NCBI GenBank assembly: GCA_036583965.1 | Contig: JAZBQD010000014.1 | Location: 69,177,835-69,241,834 of the forward strand | DNA: 64,000 bases | Direction: 5' to 3' | DNA from: Prunella strophiata | Lineage: Eukaryota > Chordata > Aves > Passeriformes > Prunellidae | Shown: positions 1 to 12,431 of the stretch, in pieces | Layout of the letters: every line of letters begins with the position of its first letter | Numbering within the stretch: the first letter of the stretch is position 1 | Notes under the pieces: generated by a model | What the model was told of the DNA's origin: nothing | The model's input: only the letters and a program-made list of their open reading frames with translations | The model's database searches: none | Translations under genes and position numbers: made by a program

Positions 1-3000
1 TCGCGGAGGGGGCCAGAGTGAAGATTTTTGCACCTTTAAGATTCCTTCCTCTAGTGTACAAAACACTTGTGTGAGATATTTAAACTCCATGTACACAGTT
101 GAAACAGCACAGGGAGATTTTGAAAAGCATGAGAGCTTCAAAACAACTACAATAAATGTTGAAGAACCAAAACATAATTTCAGACTGGGAACTTAAAAGT
201 ATTATGACTATTTGATCCAAACCTTACTAGGCTAGTTTTAACAATCAAATAATTAGTATTAGTGCTCCTGCTACAAATAACTAGGTATAAGGAATAAAAA
301 TGGCACATGGAAAACAGCTGGAAAATCTGCTTTCTAAGAGAAGGAACTTTAATAAATAAAATAGTATCCAATGGTAATATTGGAAGATATCTTCTTTAAT
401 AAGGAAAAACGCAGAAACAATACATTAATAAAGTTGACACCTTGAGAAAACACAAATATTCTTTCCTTCCTGGATTCCTGAAGAATAAAATCTAATTAGA
501 GGAATATTTAAGATGTCAAGACAGATTAACGTGTGTATTCAAAAATGTACTTAAAATCACTTCAACAGTAAAACAAAAATAACGAGGTAGAAGATGAAAG
601 AGAAAGAAACATGATTTACCCAATATGTGGTGTGAAGACCTACAGAAGAGATGTCCAATTACTGCCTTGGGACATTCTGTGGGGGAAAAGTGATTTTTCA
701 AGGTCAAGCCTATCTCCAAGAACCAACAAAAAACTGTGGCTCAACGCATCCTTGCTATGGGTCTGTCAAAATCAAAGGGTATGCTCAAGACTGAAAGAGT
801 TAAATAACCTCACAGTAATAGGGATAGATGAATTCCATGTTATCTTATGGTGATGGTGAGCCTGAAATGAGATAATCTGTAGGGCCTAGAAGACCACCAG
901 CTTAGTCGTTTGGACCTTCACAGCTCTGAAGGAATGAAGATGAAAAGCATTGATAAGATGTCCAAGGGAAGAGGGAATTTCTAATGGACTGGTGACTTGA
1001 CAGGAGCTGGGTACTCTCTGCAGAGAAGTCGCATGTAGACAATAGCAGTGTTGCGTCAATTTTTGATGCCAAGTATAGAGAACATTAAGCACATCTTACT
1101 TTTTAAGCAAACATTGATGTGATTTTCTGAAAGAGACATTTTTACATCTGAAAAAAACCCCTACCCTTATGTCTGAGGCAGAAAGATCAGAGGAGACCAC
1201 TGGCCTCATTTGTGACATGATGGAAAACACTGACATAGGGGACACTTGAGGGCACCTGTACCCTGTCACAGGCCAGTAGATAGGTCCCATTAATTCTTCT
1301 CAGTAATTTCATCCCAAAATGTCAGTTTGCATCAGTTCACTGGCACAGGTGAGTAGCTTTCTTTGCAACAATCCCACAGGAAATTTTCATTAATTTATGG
1401 ACACTGATTTCCACTGAAGTGAACTAATTATTAACTCTGAAGGGGGTTATGTTAGTTTTTCATATGGACAATGCAGCATATGCATCCTGTTTTTCTGTTG
1501 AAAGGAATCCTTTAAAGGGGGAGAAAAGAGAGAATAATAATTTTTAAGGGGAAACATGTTTTAAAAATAGGTGGATGCTGTTTGTTTAGGGTTTTTTTCT
1601 TCGGTTTGATATATTTTTACATATGGAGCTTTTATTTCTGTTGATACTTATAATTATTCTCCTGGTGGGAAAGGAAGACTTCCAGGACTTAAAAAACAAG
1701 AATCTTGTAATATGAGGGAGTTCTCTGGGGAACTTCCTCCACATGCACTAATAAGAGTTAGGACAATGGAAGAGGCAGCTAACAGAAGAGTAAAAATACA
1801 ACATCCTAAAATATTGCTCCCTATTTATCTTTCTAATATCCATGGTTAAATCATCCAGGAAGGAAAACCTGCTCTAGGGCATCTTAATGGAGAGAATAAA
1901 CAATACAAGCAGCATAAAAGCATAATGTGCTTGTTTTGTATCAGAGGATGAGTCAGTGGTGGCCTGGAGTCAAGCCTCCCCAGACTCCTTTCCAAGCCCA
2001 CTTTGTCCCATGTGATATGGTCCATGGACCAGTTTTGGTGGGTGAAACTTCATTCAGAGTGCTCTGGCTTTCCATCTGGAGAACACAGTGATAGATAATT
2101 TGGAAGAGCATGTGTGACAATGCGGCCATGGGAAATGCAACTGATGAGGATGTGATTGTTTTGCCCTACTTAAATGACCTATAGAATTGTGCTTTGAGAA
2201 GTGTGGCCTGTGTATGTTTGATTAGAGGAGTTACTGTGATGGAAAATAACAGCATAAGCTCATTTTTCACATTACTTGTTTTGTGAGACTTCTGGCTATT
2301 TAGTTTAAGCAGCAACATATGTTTCCTGGAGCTTTGGGGTTGTTGAATATGTATGATCCTAAATCTCAATTGCCTTGCAATGTGAACATTTACAAAACAC
2401 ACAAAAAAGGGAACTGGGAAAAACCAGTGTGTCTCTATGTTTGATCCAAGGTGTCAGGAGGCATAAAAACCCTCTCAGATCAACACATCAGCAATGTTCA
2501 GTGCTGGGTGGGCTGGGGAGGTCAGCTGTTGGACATCAGCTGAACATGTGAAAAGACTTTTGCAGAGCTCATGGAGATGTTCACACTGCTTGGTTATTGG
2601 TTGGTCACAAATTGCTTGTAAATGTAGTTCTGTTTTGTGTTTGGGGATTTTCTTCAAGTCTCTGAATGTGACACATTCCAGAACTGTCCTTGCATATGCA
2701 GAGTTCATTAACTCTTAATTTTCAGTACCATGGAAGCCACGTGATGGTGCAGATCATGTTTATCCTCCCTTACTGAAGCACTAAGGTTTGCCAAGCCAAA
2801 GTGGAGATTCCAAGAAGACAGATAATGAAATATTAACCTTCTGCCTTTTGGAAAAATATCCAATAATTCAGTGTAGGGGTGGGCAGATACAGCTTCTATG
2901 AGTGATATTTTGAGAAAACTAAAAGGAATAAGCTTAAAAATTATAGTCCAAATAAGTCAAGTCCAGAGTTAACTTCATTTCACCATGAATAGACCAGCTC

Positions 3001-4300
3001 TGTATCTACCCTGTGCAAGCAAGTAGTTTTATCCTTTTTATTCTATAGAAGATATACAATGTTCTAAAATAATTGTGTGAATTTGTGTTTTAGGAACTTA
3101 TTATATATCTCTTCTCTGGAAGAATGAAAAAATCCAAGGATAAGGACAAAAATATTTTAAAAATATAAGAAGTTACAAGCCTCAAAACTGTTGTAATCAT
3201 GTACTCAAGCTGCTGAAGGAATATGTACTTTTGGTCCATGACTCCTCCTCTTTCTCCCGATATAAAGTTTATTTGCAATGGTTAATGTATTAAAAAACCC
3301 CAACATTATTAGAGAGGCCACAGCTGAGGTGTCAATAGGTGGATGACAAGGGTGAAATCCTGGACTCTTAGGACCTACAAGTGCACTCCCACTTGTTTTA
3401 TAGGATCAGGCTTTCATTTGAGACTTGTTACATCAGCATTGATAAGATTACCCATTTCATGCAACAACAAAATATGCTCTTATAGGATTGGAATGTAAAT
3501 TTCGGAGCAAATTACAGAATATTGGCTCAGATTTTTAAAATTTTGTATAACATAGTAAACTTCAGTGAGCTAGGCCCAAATTCTGGCTTGCATTTAGATA
3601 GGAAACCAAATTTTTGTGTTTCATTATCAATCATAGGTATCTGTTTGTGATTTGGCCATAATAACTTCTTTCTAAAGGCAATTTCTTGTACAAGAATCAC
3701 AGTGCTCAAGATGCCCTAATTGGGTGCAACTCTTAGATTTTCTAAAATAAGAAACTGGTTTTGATATGGTAGGAGCGCAAACCTGTCTCAAGCTAATAAT
3801 TTTAATTTACTGGTGTTCTTAGCAGTCAAAAATGATTGAAGAAGGTTTGGTTAGAGAAAAATTAAAAACTAATTTGCTTTAACCTAAAACATCTTTGAGA
3901 ATAGTTAGCTTTCCATGGAGAAAACACATGATCTTAAAAGAGAAGGATTTGCCATTGAAAACATGCATTATACATTTTATGGTATCATTTGCAATTCAGC
4001 AGATGTAGTTAGCCTATGGAATTATGAAACCCTGAAGAACTCAGTGAGAGCAAGACAGGCCACATGTTTATGTTTGTGTGTGTGGCATCTGCAAAGGGGA
4101 AGAAGAAGGAGAGTGACCCCAAGCAGAAAAGGAGAAAACATTCTGATGGATCTAATTTAATTTTATGTTGTGTTTTTACACTAAAGTTCATTTGCAAGTG
4201 CTGACACTTTGCTGTGAAAATGCCATGAATGTGGGATTTGCCACAAATGAGAAGAATATTTTTTAACTAACTTTAGCTGTGGATGATAATTTGTTAAAAC
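1..4300. other. AT-rich non-coding DNA, no gene seen
   Basis: No reading frame here exceeds about 80 codons and none resembles a known protein. I see no CR1 3' signature, LTR terminus or long microsatellite. The base composition is clearly more AT-rich than the DNA beyond 11 kb. Old transposon remnants could be present but too decayed to recognise by eye. It could be intronic or intergenic; nothing in the sequence decides this. Confidence 0.6.
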
Positions 4301-5450
4301 AAACAATAGCTCATTGCATTACTGTTGAACGCAAAGATACCACTGCACTCAGCTAAAATCAAATAATCTTTTAGCTTCTATTCTCTCCAAACTAAGCTAA
4401 ACAGTGGTGTCATGAAATGACAAATTACAGGATGAACATAAAAGCAGTGCCTTCAAAATACAATAGTTATACAAGAAATCTATTGTTAATGAAGAATATA
4501 ATGCAATTTGTCTGTCTGTAATACAATTATGCAAATCAAAGATGGAACTATCCTGAAATCTCTCTACATTCGAAGTCATTAAAATGAGATAATTTATCAA
4601 AAAGAATATTACTGATCATGTTATGTGTTGCACATTAATCCTATTACAATAATGTATCTTTCTACTAATGTAATGGATTTGTGCAATCTAACAGAAAATG
4701 ACTTTTATACTACCCACAATTACAAAAATATTCAAAGCATATCCATCCCTGCTAATAACATATGCTTAAGACTGTACAATAAACTTATTAAAACAAACAA
4801 AGCTTATGAATGTAACCTTCAAACCAATAAAGACAATGCTAAATTCAATTTTATTGCCCTCATTATTTCAACAACTTCATATATAATAAACATGGTGAGT
4901 AAATTATCTTAACCTTCTTTATGAAAAAATAAAATCTTATAAAAAATTGTGATACAGAATTTGAGAATTGGTTAAATTGATGCCAGGCATGTAGAACGTG
5001 ATAAAATCTTCCAGACCAACACATAAGTGGCAATCCATGTACTTGCAGTCCAAAATCTCTCTAAATCTCAGCCCTCTGACAGATATAATTTTAACAGGTG
5101 ACAAGTCAATCCTTAAAGTAACAGCATCTTCTGAAATAGTTTCTTTTATCTGCAATGAAGCATGTGAAAATGTAGTGAGGGCATTCTTCCATTCCCATGG
5201 AAAGATAATATTAGGCTTAAAATTTCTCACACAGAGGTATATTCAGAAAAGTCATGGCTCTCCCTCTGAAAAACTAAAAGATGCAAAGGAAAAGGCAGCA
5301 TATTCAACTGTAAAACTAACATTGTACATGTGTAATGTAGTATAGTCACTAAGTGAGAGGTCACATGCTTAAGAAACATCATAATATTAATTACTTTCTC
5401 CACCCAAATCTGCACAAATGGACTGATGTATAATATTCAGTCCTGTTAGT
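4300..5450. other. very AT-rich block with unrecognised frames on both strands
   Basis: Frames of 95 codons (4625-4912, +), 115 codons (4998-5345, +) and 97 codons (4937-5230, -) overlap here. That is long for DNA this rich in A and T, where stop codons are frequent. None contains a motif I recognise, and open frames on both strands over the same bases argue against simple coding. A strong splice-donor-like string (GGTGAGTAAAT, near 4893) lies inside the first frame, but I see no convincing matching acceptor. It may be a conserved non-coding or 3'UTR-like segment, or chance. Confidence 0.3.
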
Positions 5451-8400
5451 GTATTTTCACTAATTTCCCTTTTAGAGTTCAACCCATCTTTATTGAGCAG
5501 AGTTTGCTGCACTCCTTTTTCATCCATAAAATGCTCCATTAGCTTCCTCAGTAGGCAGTTCAATGTACTGAACTGTTTTCTCCTGGCAAGTAGGTTTTTC
5601 TTAAATGCAAAATAGGGATTGAGTTAGTTGGCTGCAGAATTAATCCCGCTGCATACACTCCTGCTCATCCCATCACTGACCCTCCCTGACACAAAAATCA
5701 CACTATGCTATGCACTTCACACCCATTTATTCCTCTTTCTTTGGAAGAATTCTTCTCATTCCTCCTCTTAAACTGGTATAACCTGCATATTGAGATGAGA
5801 ATATATGTTAAAAGAGAGATTGAAGAAGAGAAAAAAGAGATGATGCTCATGTAATCATGTGTTTAGTGGTCTTAGCCCCTGTAGACTCAATGTTTCCGCC
5901 AACACCTCACATGTTGCAGTGTTTAGAAGATCCTAGGATAGCTGGCTGCAGCTGCTTAGAAGTTCATTTTTGCCCTCTCTAACCCCTGCACTGCCTTCTG
6001 AAGGCTGGTTCCTCCTGTGTTTTCAAAACTGTTCCGTGGCTTCCTGAATTGATACCAGCCTTGAAGGACAGTATATCCCAGCTGGGCTCATGTTCTTACC
6101 CAGCCTGTGATTATTCTCCTCTCTGCCATACCTGTTTTCCTTTAGTCTTGGAGGGAAGAGGTTTTCAGTCTGGAAGCACCTGACTTTAACTCAACAGTTG
6201 TCAGGGGCTGCTATTAGTGACAAAGGATCTTCCCTGCCATGGCTAAAATGGATTTATGCTGCATTCTAATAACTGCCTGATAAAAACAGACTGTTCTATT
6301 CTGGGCATCTTGACCTAATGTAGAAGATATAACACTGTGGTAAATGCAAAAAAGTGTGTTAACCACTCTAACCAACCATAAATCCGCCCCTGCTGTTGCA
6401 GCTACAGTATCATGTTCAAAAGGATTTGAATTCCTAAACTTTTCCCTCTGTTCTGTACTCTGAACAGGATAACATGATCTCATGGGTAGAAATTCTCCTT
6501 CTGAGACTGGCTGGCACAGGTCTCTACTTTCAATTCAACAGCTTTTTATGACATTTCTTTATCAAGTGTCCAGGAGATTAAAAATAGTTTTGAAGTCTTG
6601 TCAAAGCCCTCTAGTACAAGTTTAGTAAACCTCCTGCACTTGGCAGAACCAAAACAGTAAAAAGAGGGCTGGTTTATTTGAAAGGCTGGCAGGAGCAGAA
6701 CTTCCCTGTCACACCATTTAACATTTGCTCACACAAAGTTATATGAAGTCAAGTCAAGATCCTGCTGCAGCTCTTTTTGATCGATCTCTGTCTTTGCTTC
6801 TGCCCCTCTTTAAAACACATATACACCCTAAGGCAACTGATGGATAACAAATATACAGACTTCTGCTTCTGATACCAATAAAAAAAAAAAGTTTCCCTTT
6901 ATCAGATAAGAACAATTCAATATAGCCATCTTTGCCACTTGAGGACTAGACTTCTTACACTCTGGATGTATTAATTCAGTAGTATTAATTCAGCCAGCCC
7001 TGTATGACATGCACAGACATAAATTTAAAATACCTTAAATAACCAGCCTTGAAAGAAATTCATCAGCCCCTCAGAGACTTTGCGTCACCATAGAACCTGC
7101 CATAAGGTGAGGGGGTGACAGGTGGCCCTAAGGATTCTGTGCACTAGAACAATCCCTTTGACTTTGTTCCTCAGTGCTCATCACAACAATGCCAGCCCAC
7201 TTGGATTCCTTCATGGCAAAGGCTTTCCACACATTTCTCCTTTCTTTTCAAATAAGCAGAAGCTTGCCAAGGTTTTGGACTGAGCTGCTCATAAAACAGA
7301 ACATTGAATGGATTTTGGCCTTGCTTGTCTCTGTAGAAATGCCTCTTTCCTCTCAGAGCCTGTCACAGAGCTTCTGCTCAGCTCTCCAACAGTAACATCA
7401 TGTAGTGACTGAGGAGCTTCTTCAGGCTTCTGCTTGCTAATATCACCTAAAAACTGATTGAAAAAAAAATTTAAATAGCAAAAGACATAAAGCACATGTC
7501 CCCTGGGGGATTCACATCCCAGTCTAATCAGGTCAGTTGAGTGCTTTAAAGAGGAAAGGGGAAAGGTCAGGAAAGAAGGCTTATAAACTTATTGTTACTA
7601 CTTATTTCTCTGTATTTTTTAACATCTTGAGTAAGATGTTAAAAAGCCTGCACTTATCTATTTTTGTGACACTTCCCAAAGAATGAAAGCTACTATTGTC
7701 TTATTTCACACATGTGTTAACACTAAGCACTGTGAGATGCCCAGGTTAGCACATCAGAGGTACCTAATTTTGCCATACGTCTAATTTCTCTGAAATAGCT
7801 CAGCTAACCTCGAACTAGGGGAAATAGCGCTTCTGGTTGTGGCAAGCCCACTGAGCTATTGTGCTTTTTGTTTTCTGCACACTTGACTGTCTGTGCTAGT
7901 ATGTGAACAGGCATTCTGGAGAAAAACAGCACAATTTTTCATTACCATCTAAGGAACTCAATTGGCTGAACGGTGTGACAAATCAGGGCAGATTAAAGTC
8001 AAGCTGGTCAAATTCTGCCATATTGACATCTGCACAAAAAAAACCCATGGCATCCCTGTGTCCAAAAAAAGGCATAATTTGGATCACAGCCACAACACTC
8101 AGATGCAAGAATGAAACAATCCCCAGGGTTTAAACCCAAGGAAGACTCATTTTGAGCAGAATGAGGCTGGGGCTTTTCTGCTCTGTTGAGGTTGTAATTA
8201 CAGCTTCTCAAAACTTGCGTGACATTGCTAATTTGAGAGCAACTTGGACAATGATATCTCTAAGAACACTCAGGGCTGGGATTTTGATTTTAAACTCCAT
8301 AGATATCAGCAAATCAACCCCTTAATATTAAAGTGATTTGGTATCTCTATATAAGGTAGGGGTGTACAGAGAACTGTTCAACAACAAAAGATGGGGAGAT

Positions 8401-9959
8401 ATAAATGTCACCCTCTAAGGAAAATTTAAGAAGTTTGTCTGATTTTAAGGCACCTAATCAAAAACTGACCAGCAAATTTTGTCATGAAATATGAAATTGT
8501 ATTATTTAACCTTTTCAAAGAACGCAACTTTGCTAAATAATCTTCTGACCTAAGAGGAATCAATCTTAGATGGTGTCCTCCACTTAAGATCCGATCTTGT
8601 CATTTGATACCTCCTCTTTTATGTACATAGATCTTTACTTGGGGGTCATGAAAAGACCCAGCCTTTGCTTTGGATATTTGATTGTTGAGTGATTCCTCTG
8701 AATTTTGGGAAGCTATATGCAATATACATAGCATAATAGAGCAAACATGCCATAAACACCCATGGCAAATAAGTATTTACTTATGGTTTGGGACAGCTTA
8801 ATTGTGGGGAAGACACAGTGCCTCCTTGGCACAAAGTGTCTTAGCCACCCCATCAGCCCACAGGGTGCCTTTCACCTTCCTGAAGTTCCCAGTGAAACAG
8901 CACAGGTACCATGTATGAGAGATTATTTATTATGAAAAAAAAAGGCATGTCATAGGAAAGCCTGTCATGAAATTTGTCCAATCCACTCTTGTCTTTGGTC
9001 TGCTGCTTTAACTTTTGGAGATCTGGGTTCCTACAATGGGTCCTGGGCATCTTTTGTAAAGTTCCCTTTTAATGCCCAGGCTTTAGGAAGCTCATCGACT
9101 GAATTGCCACTGGTCCATGTGCCAAGGCATTCACATGGGAATGAAGGAAAACTTGCCATTGGCCTTTAGCTCTGTCCTTTTCCCTCCCAGGAGATTATTG
9201 CTTTTTCTGGCACCAGTGGGAGATGAGGGTGCCTGGTACCTTGCCATTACAAGACTGAAAAACTTCAGTCATTGCAGTGCTGAGCTTTTTAAAAGTAAAA
9301 GAAACTAGCGAGCTTCTTTGCTCTTTGCAGGTGTGATAATACCCCACAGCAGAATCACAGGAGAAAACTATTTAGAAAGGATGGTGGAAGGTCGGAGTTG
9401 GGGGGGCTTCTGAAATTTCTGTTGCTTTGTATAGGGCAGTCTCTTGCTGATATGCTTAGAATACTCCTGTCGTTCTGGGTCTGGGATGGAAATGAAGATG
9501 TTGGTGCTTATCTATGGGTATCTAATTACAGAAAGCTTTCAAACGTTCCATTGCCCACGAAATGTATTGCAGGGGTTGGTGTTCCAAACATGGGTGGAGA
9601 TGGAGAGAAGACAGATGAATTAAAAAAGGGTTTTATCTGACTTAAATCAAAAATTGAACACAAATTCTCATTATTTATATTCTATTTGAGACCCCCTCAG
9701 CAGCAGGTGGCAAAGCATTAAAAACCACAGAGAGATGGCAAGACAGAGGAAAAAAGTAAAAGGAGGTTACACGATAGCAGTTGATCAGTATTTTTAGTGT
9801 ATTCCTTCTCAATCTAATAGAACAAATAGAAAAGCCAGGCCAACACAACTATTTCCTATTATGAATAAATAACTCACATTGAATCTGTCATGGTTGTGAT
9901 ATGAGAAATGGGACAATATTCCAAGCTGTTGCCATGATTGGCCTTGAATGCAGGTTGTA
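5451..9959. other. AT-rich non-coding DNA, no gene seen
   Basis: No frame here matches a known family and no avian transposon end is visible. Small structures stand out: a perfect hairpin at 7616-7645, and a 12-base string ending in ATTAATTCAG repeated at 6968-6979 and 6982-6993. The rest holds nothing I can name. Confidence 0.55.
7616..7645. other. perfect 13-bp inverted repeat with 4-nt loop
   Basis: Two 13-base arms, beginning TTTTTAACATCTT, are exact reverse complements separated by the loop GAGT. The stem is AT-rich and short, so as RNA it would be a small hairpin rather than a microRNA precursor, which normally needs roughly 22 paired bases per arm. No tail or gene context gives it a role. 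Confidence 0.6.
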
Positions 9960-10006
9960 CTTTGTTTGTGGAGCCGAATCGAACCCTTTCTCCCCTCCCC
10001 TTCCTC

Positions 10007-10075
<69 letters not shown>

Positions 10076-10690
10076 GCCCAGGGCAGGTGTAATTCTTATT
10101 CATGGACGACTCGAAATGGCTGTGGACGCAGCCTCAATATTCCATTTATTTTATTTATTACAAAATAAATTCAAAGCCTGAAAAGATGAAGTATTGACTT
10201 ACTGGGATGACAGTTAAACCCACTAAATTTAATCTTATCCTCTCAAGTACCAAACATATCGCGCTCTTACCAAATATAACCATGCACCAGACAGGCCGCT
10301 CTCTTCACCTATCCAAATGGAATGAAGGCCTCTTTATTGTATATCTGACTTACTATCAGCATTAATCGGCTTAAATCACTTAATGATGCCACTTGTGGCA
10401 CTATGAAGGCAGCAAAAGAAGTCTATAAACTACTTCCATTAAAATGCAAAATCTGGCCCCCCTTACCACACACACCCATAAACCGCCATTTATACAAGTC
10501 CCACCCGCACTTCCCCCCCAAAAACTTAACTACCGACTTAAATGCTCGGTCAAACCCTCAAGTAACATACCTTACGAAACATAAAACCCCTGACCTCACC
10601 GCACAGACAAACAACCCCCGGTCTCGTCCTTAACAAAAAAACCCGACTAAACCAAACAAACATTTCTTCCCTCTCGCCTTCTTTTCCAGT
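9960..10690. other. anomalous CpG-containing, G-poor segment beside poly-T
   Basis: The plus strand here is rich in A and C and poor in G. It carries roughly 18 CpG dinucleotides, whereas the flanking kilobases have very few. The segment includes a 65-base T run. An 8-base string CTCGCCTT occurs at 10004-10011 and again at 10673-10680, which could be a target-site duplication around a minus-strand insertion whose poly-A reads as T on the plus strand. An AATAAA-type string lies about 80 bases on the body side of the tail. The longest frames (76 codons, + at 10403; 74 codons, - at 10550) match nothing I know. Retrocopy, nuclear mitochondrial insert, foreign DNA and assembly join all remain possible. 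Confidence 0.4.
10010..10074. repeat. poly-T, 65 bases
   Basis: This is an uninterrupted T run, the longest homopolymer in the window. It follows a C/T-rich lead-in. It could be the poly-A tail of a minus-strand retrocopy. A pure homopolymer of this length is also hard to sequence, so the exact length should not be trusted. Confidence 0.95.
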
Positions 10691-12238
10691 CACCGCTTTA
10701 TTCCTTAACACATTTGCAAGTTTCCAGCCCTTCAGGGACAATTTCTCAGAATAACTCCAGCTCCCTGGAAACATCTGAAGCCTTCATTCAGCCCAACTCA
10801 ATTCCCAACAAGTCCTTCTGCCCAGTATTCCTTATGGACTGGCTCTCCATGGCTCCCTCTGTAGCACTTTCCTTAAGCTGGCTGAGTGGCTGAGTCAAAC
10901 AAACAGGGAATTTAGGAAGGAAATTTAAGCTTCCTGAATCTGGGCTTTCTTTCCCAAAGAGCCACGAGCACAGCAAAATGTTCATCATTGTCCCCAACCA
11001 TCCCCAGCTTTGTGAAGGGGCTTTGAATTCTTTGGATGCTTAGAGACATCACCTCACTCAACAACTCCTGTACCAATAAAACACTAAATGGATTTGCTTT
11101 GCTGCAAAAAAACCCAAAAAAACCCAACTCTGCAAATGGCTTTTTATTATGTTTGACTTAATGCTGGCATAAATTCTCCCAAATTTATTTCAAGTTTGCT
11201 TGAAAACCTCATTTGCTTAATTGTAATAATAAAACAACATCATATGCAGATGTCTCCTGTCTTTTTCAAACTCAATTTATTTTCAATTAGCAGTGATTTG
11301 GTGTTTGTTTTTTGGGGGGAGGCACGTGGATGGCTCTTGGGGGAAAGGTGTGTGTGTCAGGTGGCATCTCAGAGTTAGAAAACCAGCAAATTCCAGCACA
11401 AGGGATACACAGAACCCATTGCCCTGGTTTGGCTGTGTAAATCTGCAAGATTGAAATCCAAAACATGAAAAAACATGACCTGGGACTCGAACCACGCTAA
11501 AACACATGAAGCTGCAACAGATCTGGAATAAAATCATCCACCTCCCTGCCAGACACCTCTGAAAGTCTTGGATGCAGCACCTGAAAGCAGCAGAGGAGCT
11601 GCAGCATGGCTGAGGTGCTGTGGCTTTGCTTCTTCTCTTCTCCCTGCTGGGATAAACGAGGCAGAGATCTTCCAGGAGAAATCAGCATTTTCCTGGTGTG
11701 TGTTTGTACAGGAGAGGTCAGACAGGGCTTGCAAGAAGTGCAGGAACATGCAGGGAGAGCAAACCATCCCTGACCTTTGCAGGTGTTTGCAGAGTCCTGC
11801 TGGTCATGATGCCCTGGCATATGGTTGGAATTGAAGCCCTTGTACAGCCTTTGGTTCTCTTGAGCTGTGCTGAATGAGATGCAAATGAGTTGTGATGAGC
11901 ATCTGGAATTCAAGGAAATTGCTATAAATAATGCATATGGCTTGCTCAGGTTTGTAGGTTTCCCAGGCAGAACTGTTCTGTAAATCATTTAGGGCCAGTG
12001 AAAGGTGCCAGGTCAGTGTTTGTGCAGAAAGAGGCTCAGGTTTGTGCCCTGATCAGGCTGCCCAGAACTGCCACCTTCTCTCTCCAGTTTATCTTCCAAA
12101 GACTTTTCAGCTCTGGAACTTTCCCAAGACACTCTGGAAGAGTGTCCATCAGTGCCAGCTGCCACTGTGGTGTTCTAAGATGGTCAGCAGAGTGATAAGA
12201 ACAGGTTGGAGGAAAAAATAATAATTTAATAGGTTCTT
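10691..12238. other. non-coding DNA, no gene seen
   Basis: The transition from the AT-rich left part of the window to the more GC-rich remainder falls here. A 163-codon minus-strand frame (11497-11988) is the longest. It has no recognisable domain, is rich in Ser, Gln and Cys in a non-repeating way, and has overlapping frames on both strands, so I treat it as chance. Confidence 0.5.
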
Positions 12239-12431
12239 AAAATCATAGGATCACAGACTGGTTTGGGTTGGAAGGGAACATTAAGATCATTCAGTGTCAT
12301 GGGCAGGGACACCTTCCACTACCCCAGGGTGCTCCAAGCCCCATCCAGCCTGGTCTTGGACACTTCCAGGGATCCAGGGGCAGACACAGCTTCTCTGGGC
12401 ACCCTGTGCCAGGGCCTCACCATTTCACAGG
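12239..12431 (-). mobile_element. CR1 retrotransposon 3' fragment
   Basis: On the plus strand the copy opens with 'aatcataggatcacagac' followed by 'ggtttgggttggaaggga', the reverse complement of an avian CR1 3' end. It continues through the familiar 'gggcagggacaccttcca' and 'cacttccagggat' blocks to 'ccagggcctcacca'. The element therefore lies on the minus strand and is truncated at its 5' side, here near 12,431. Only the 3' untranslated part is present, so it has no coding capacity. Its match to the consensus is good but imperfect, suggesting moderate age. Confidence 0.9.

Noticed and set aside
9965..10280. tRNA-like promoter boxes (a GGTTCGATTC string and a TTGGTAAGAGCGCG string on the minus strand) suggesting a SINE
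   Set aside because: The two strings lie about 300 bp apart in the wrong order, with the homopolymer between them, so they do not form a tRNA or SINE head.
10075..10680. Nuclear copy of mitochondrial DNA
   Set aside because: The A/C-rich, G-poor strand suggested it, but I could not match any mitochondrial gene or control-region block. It is left as one option only.
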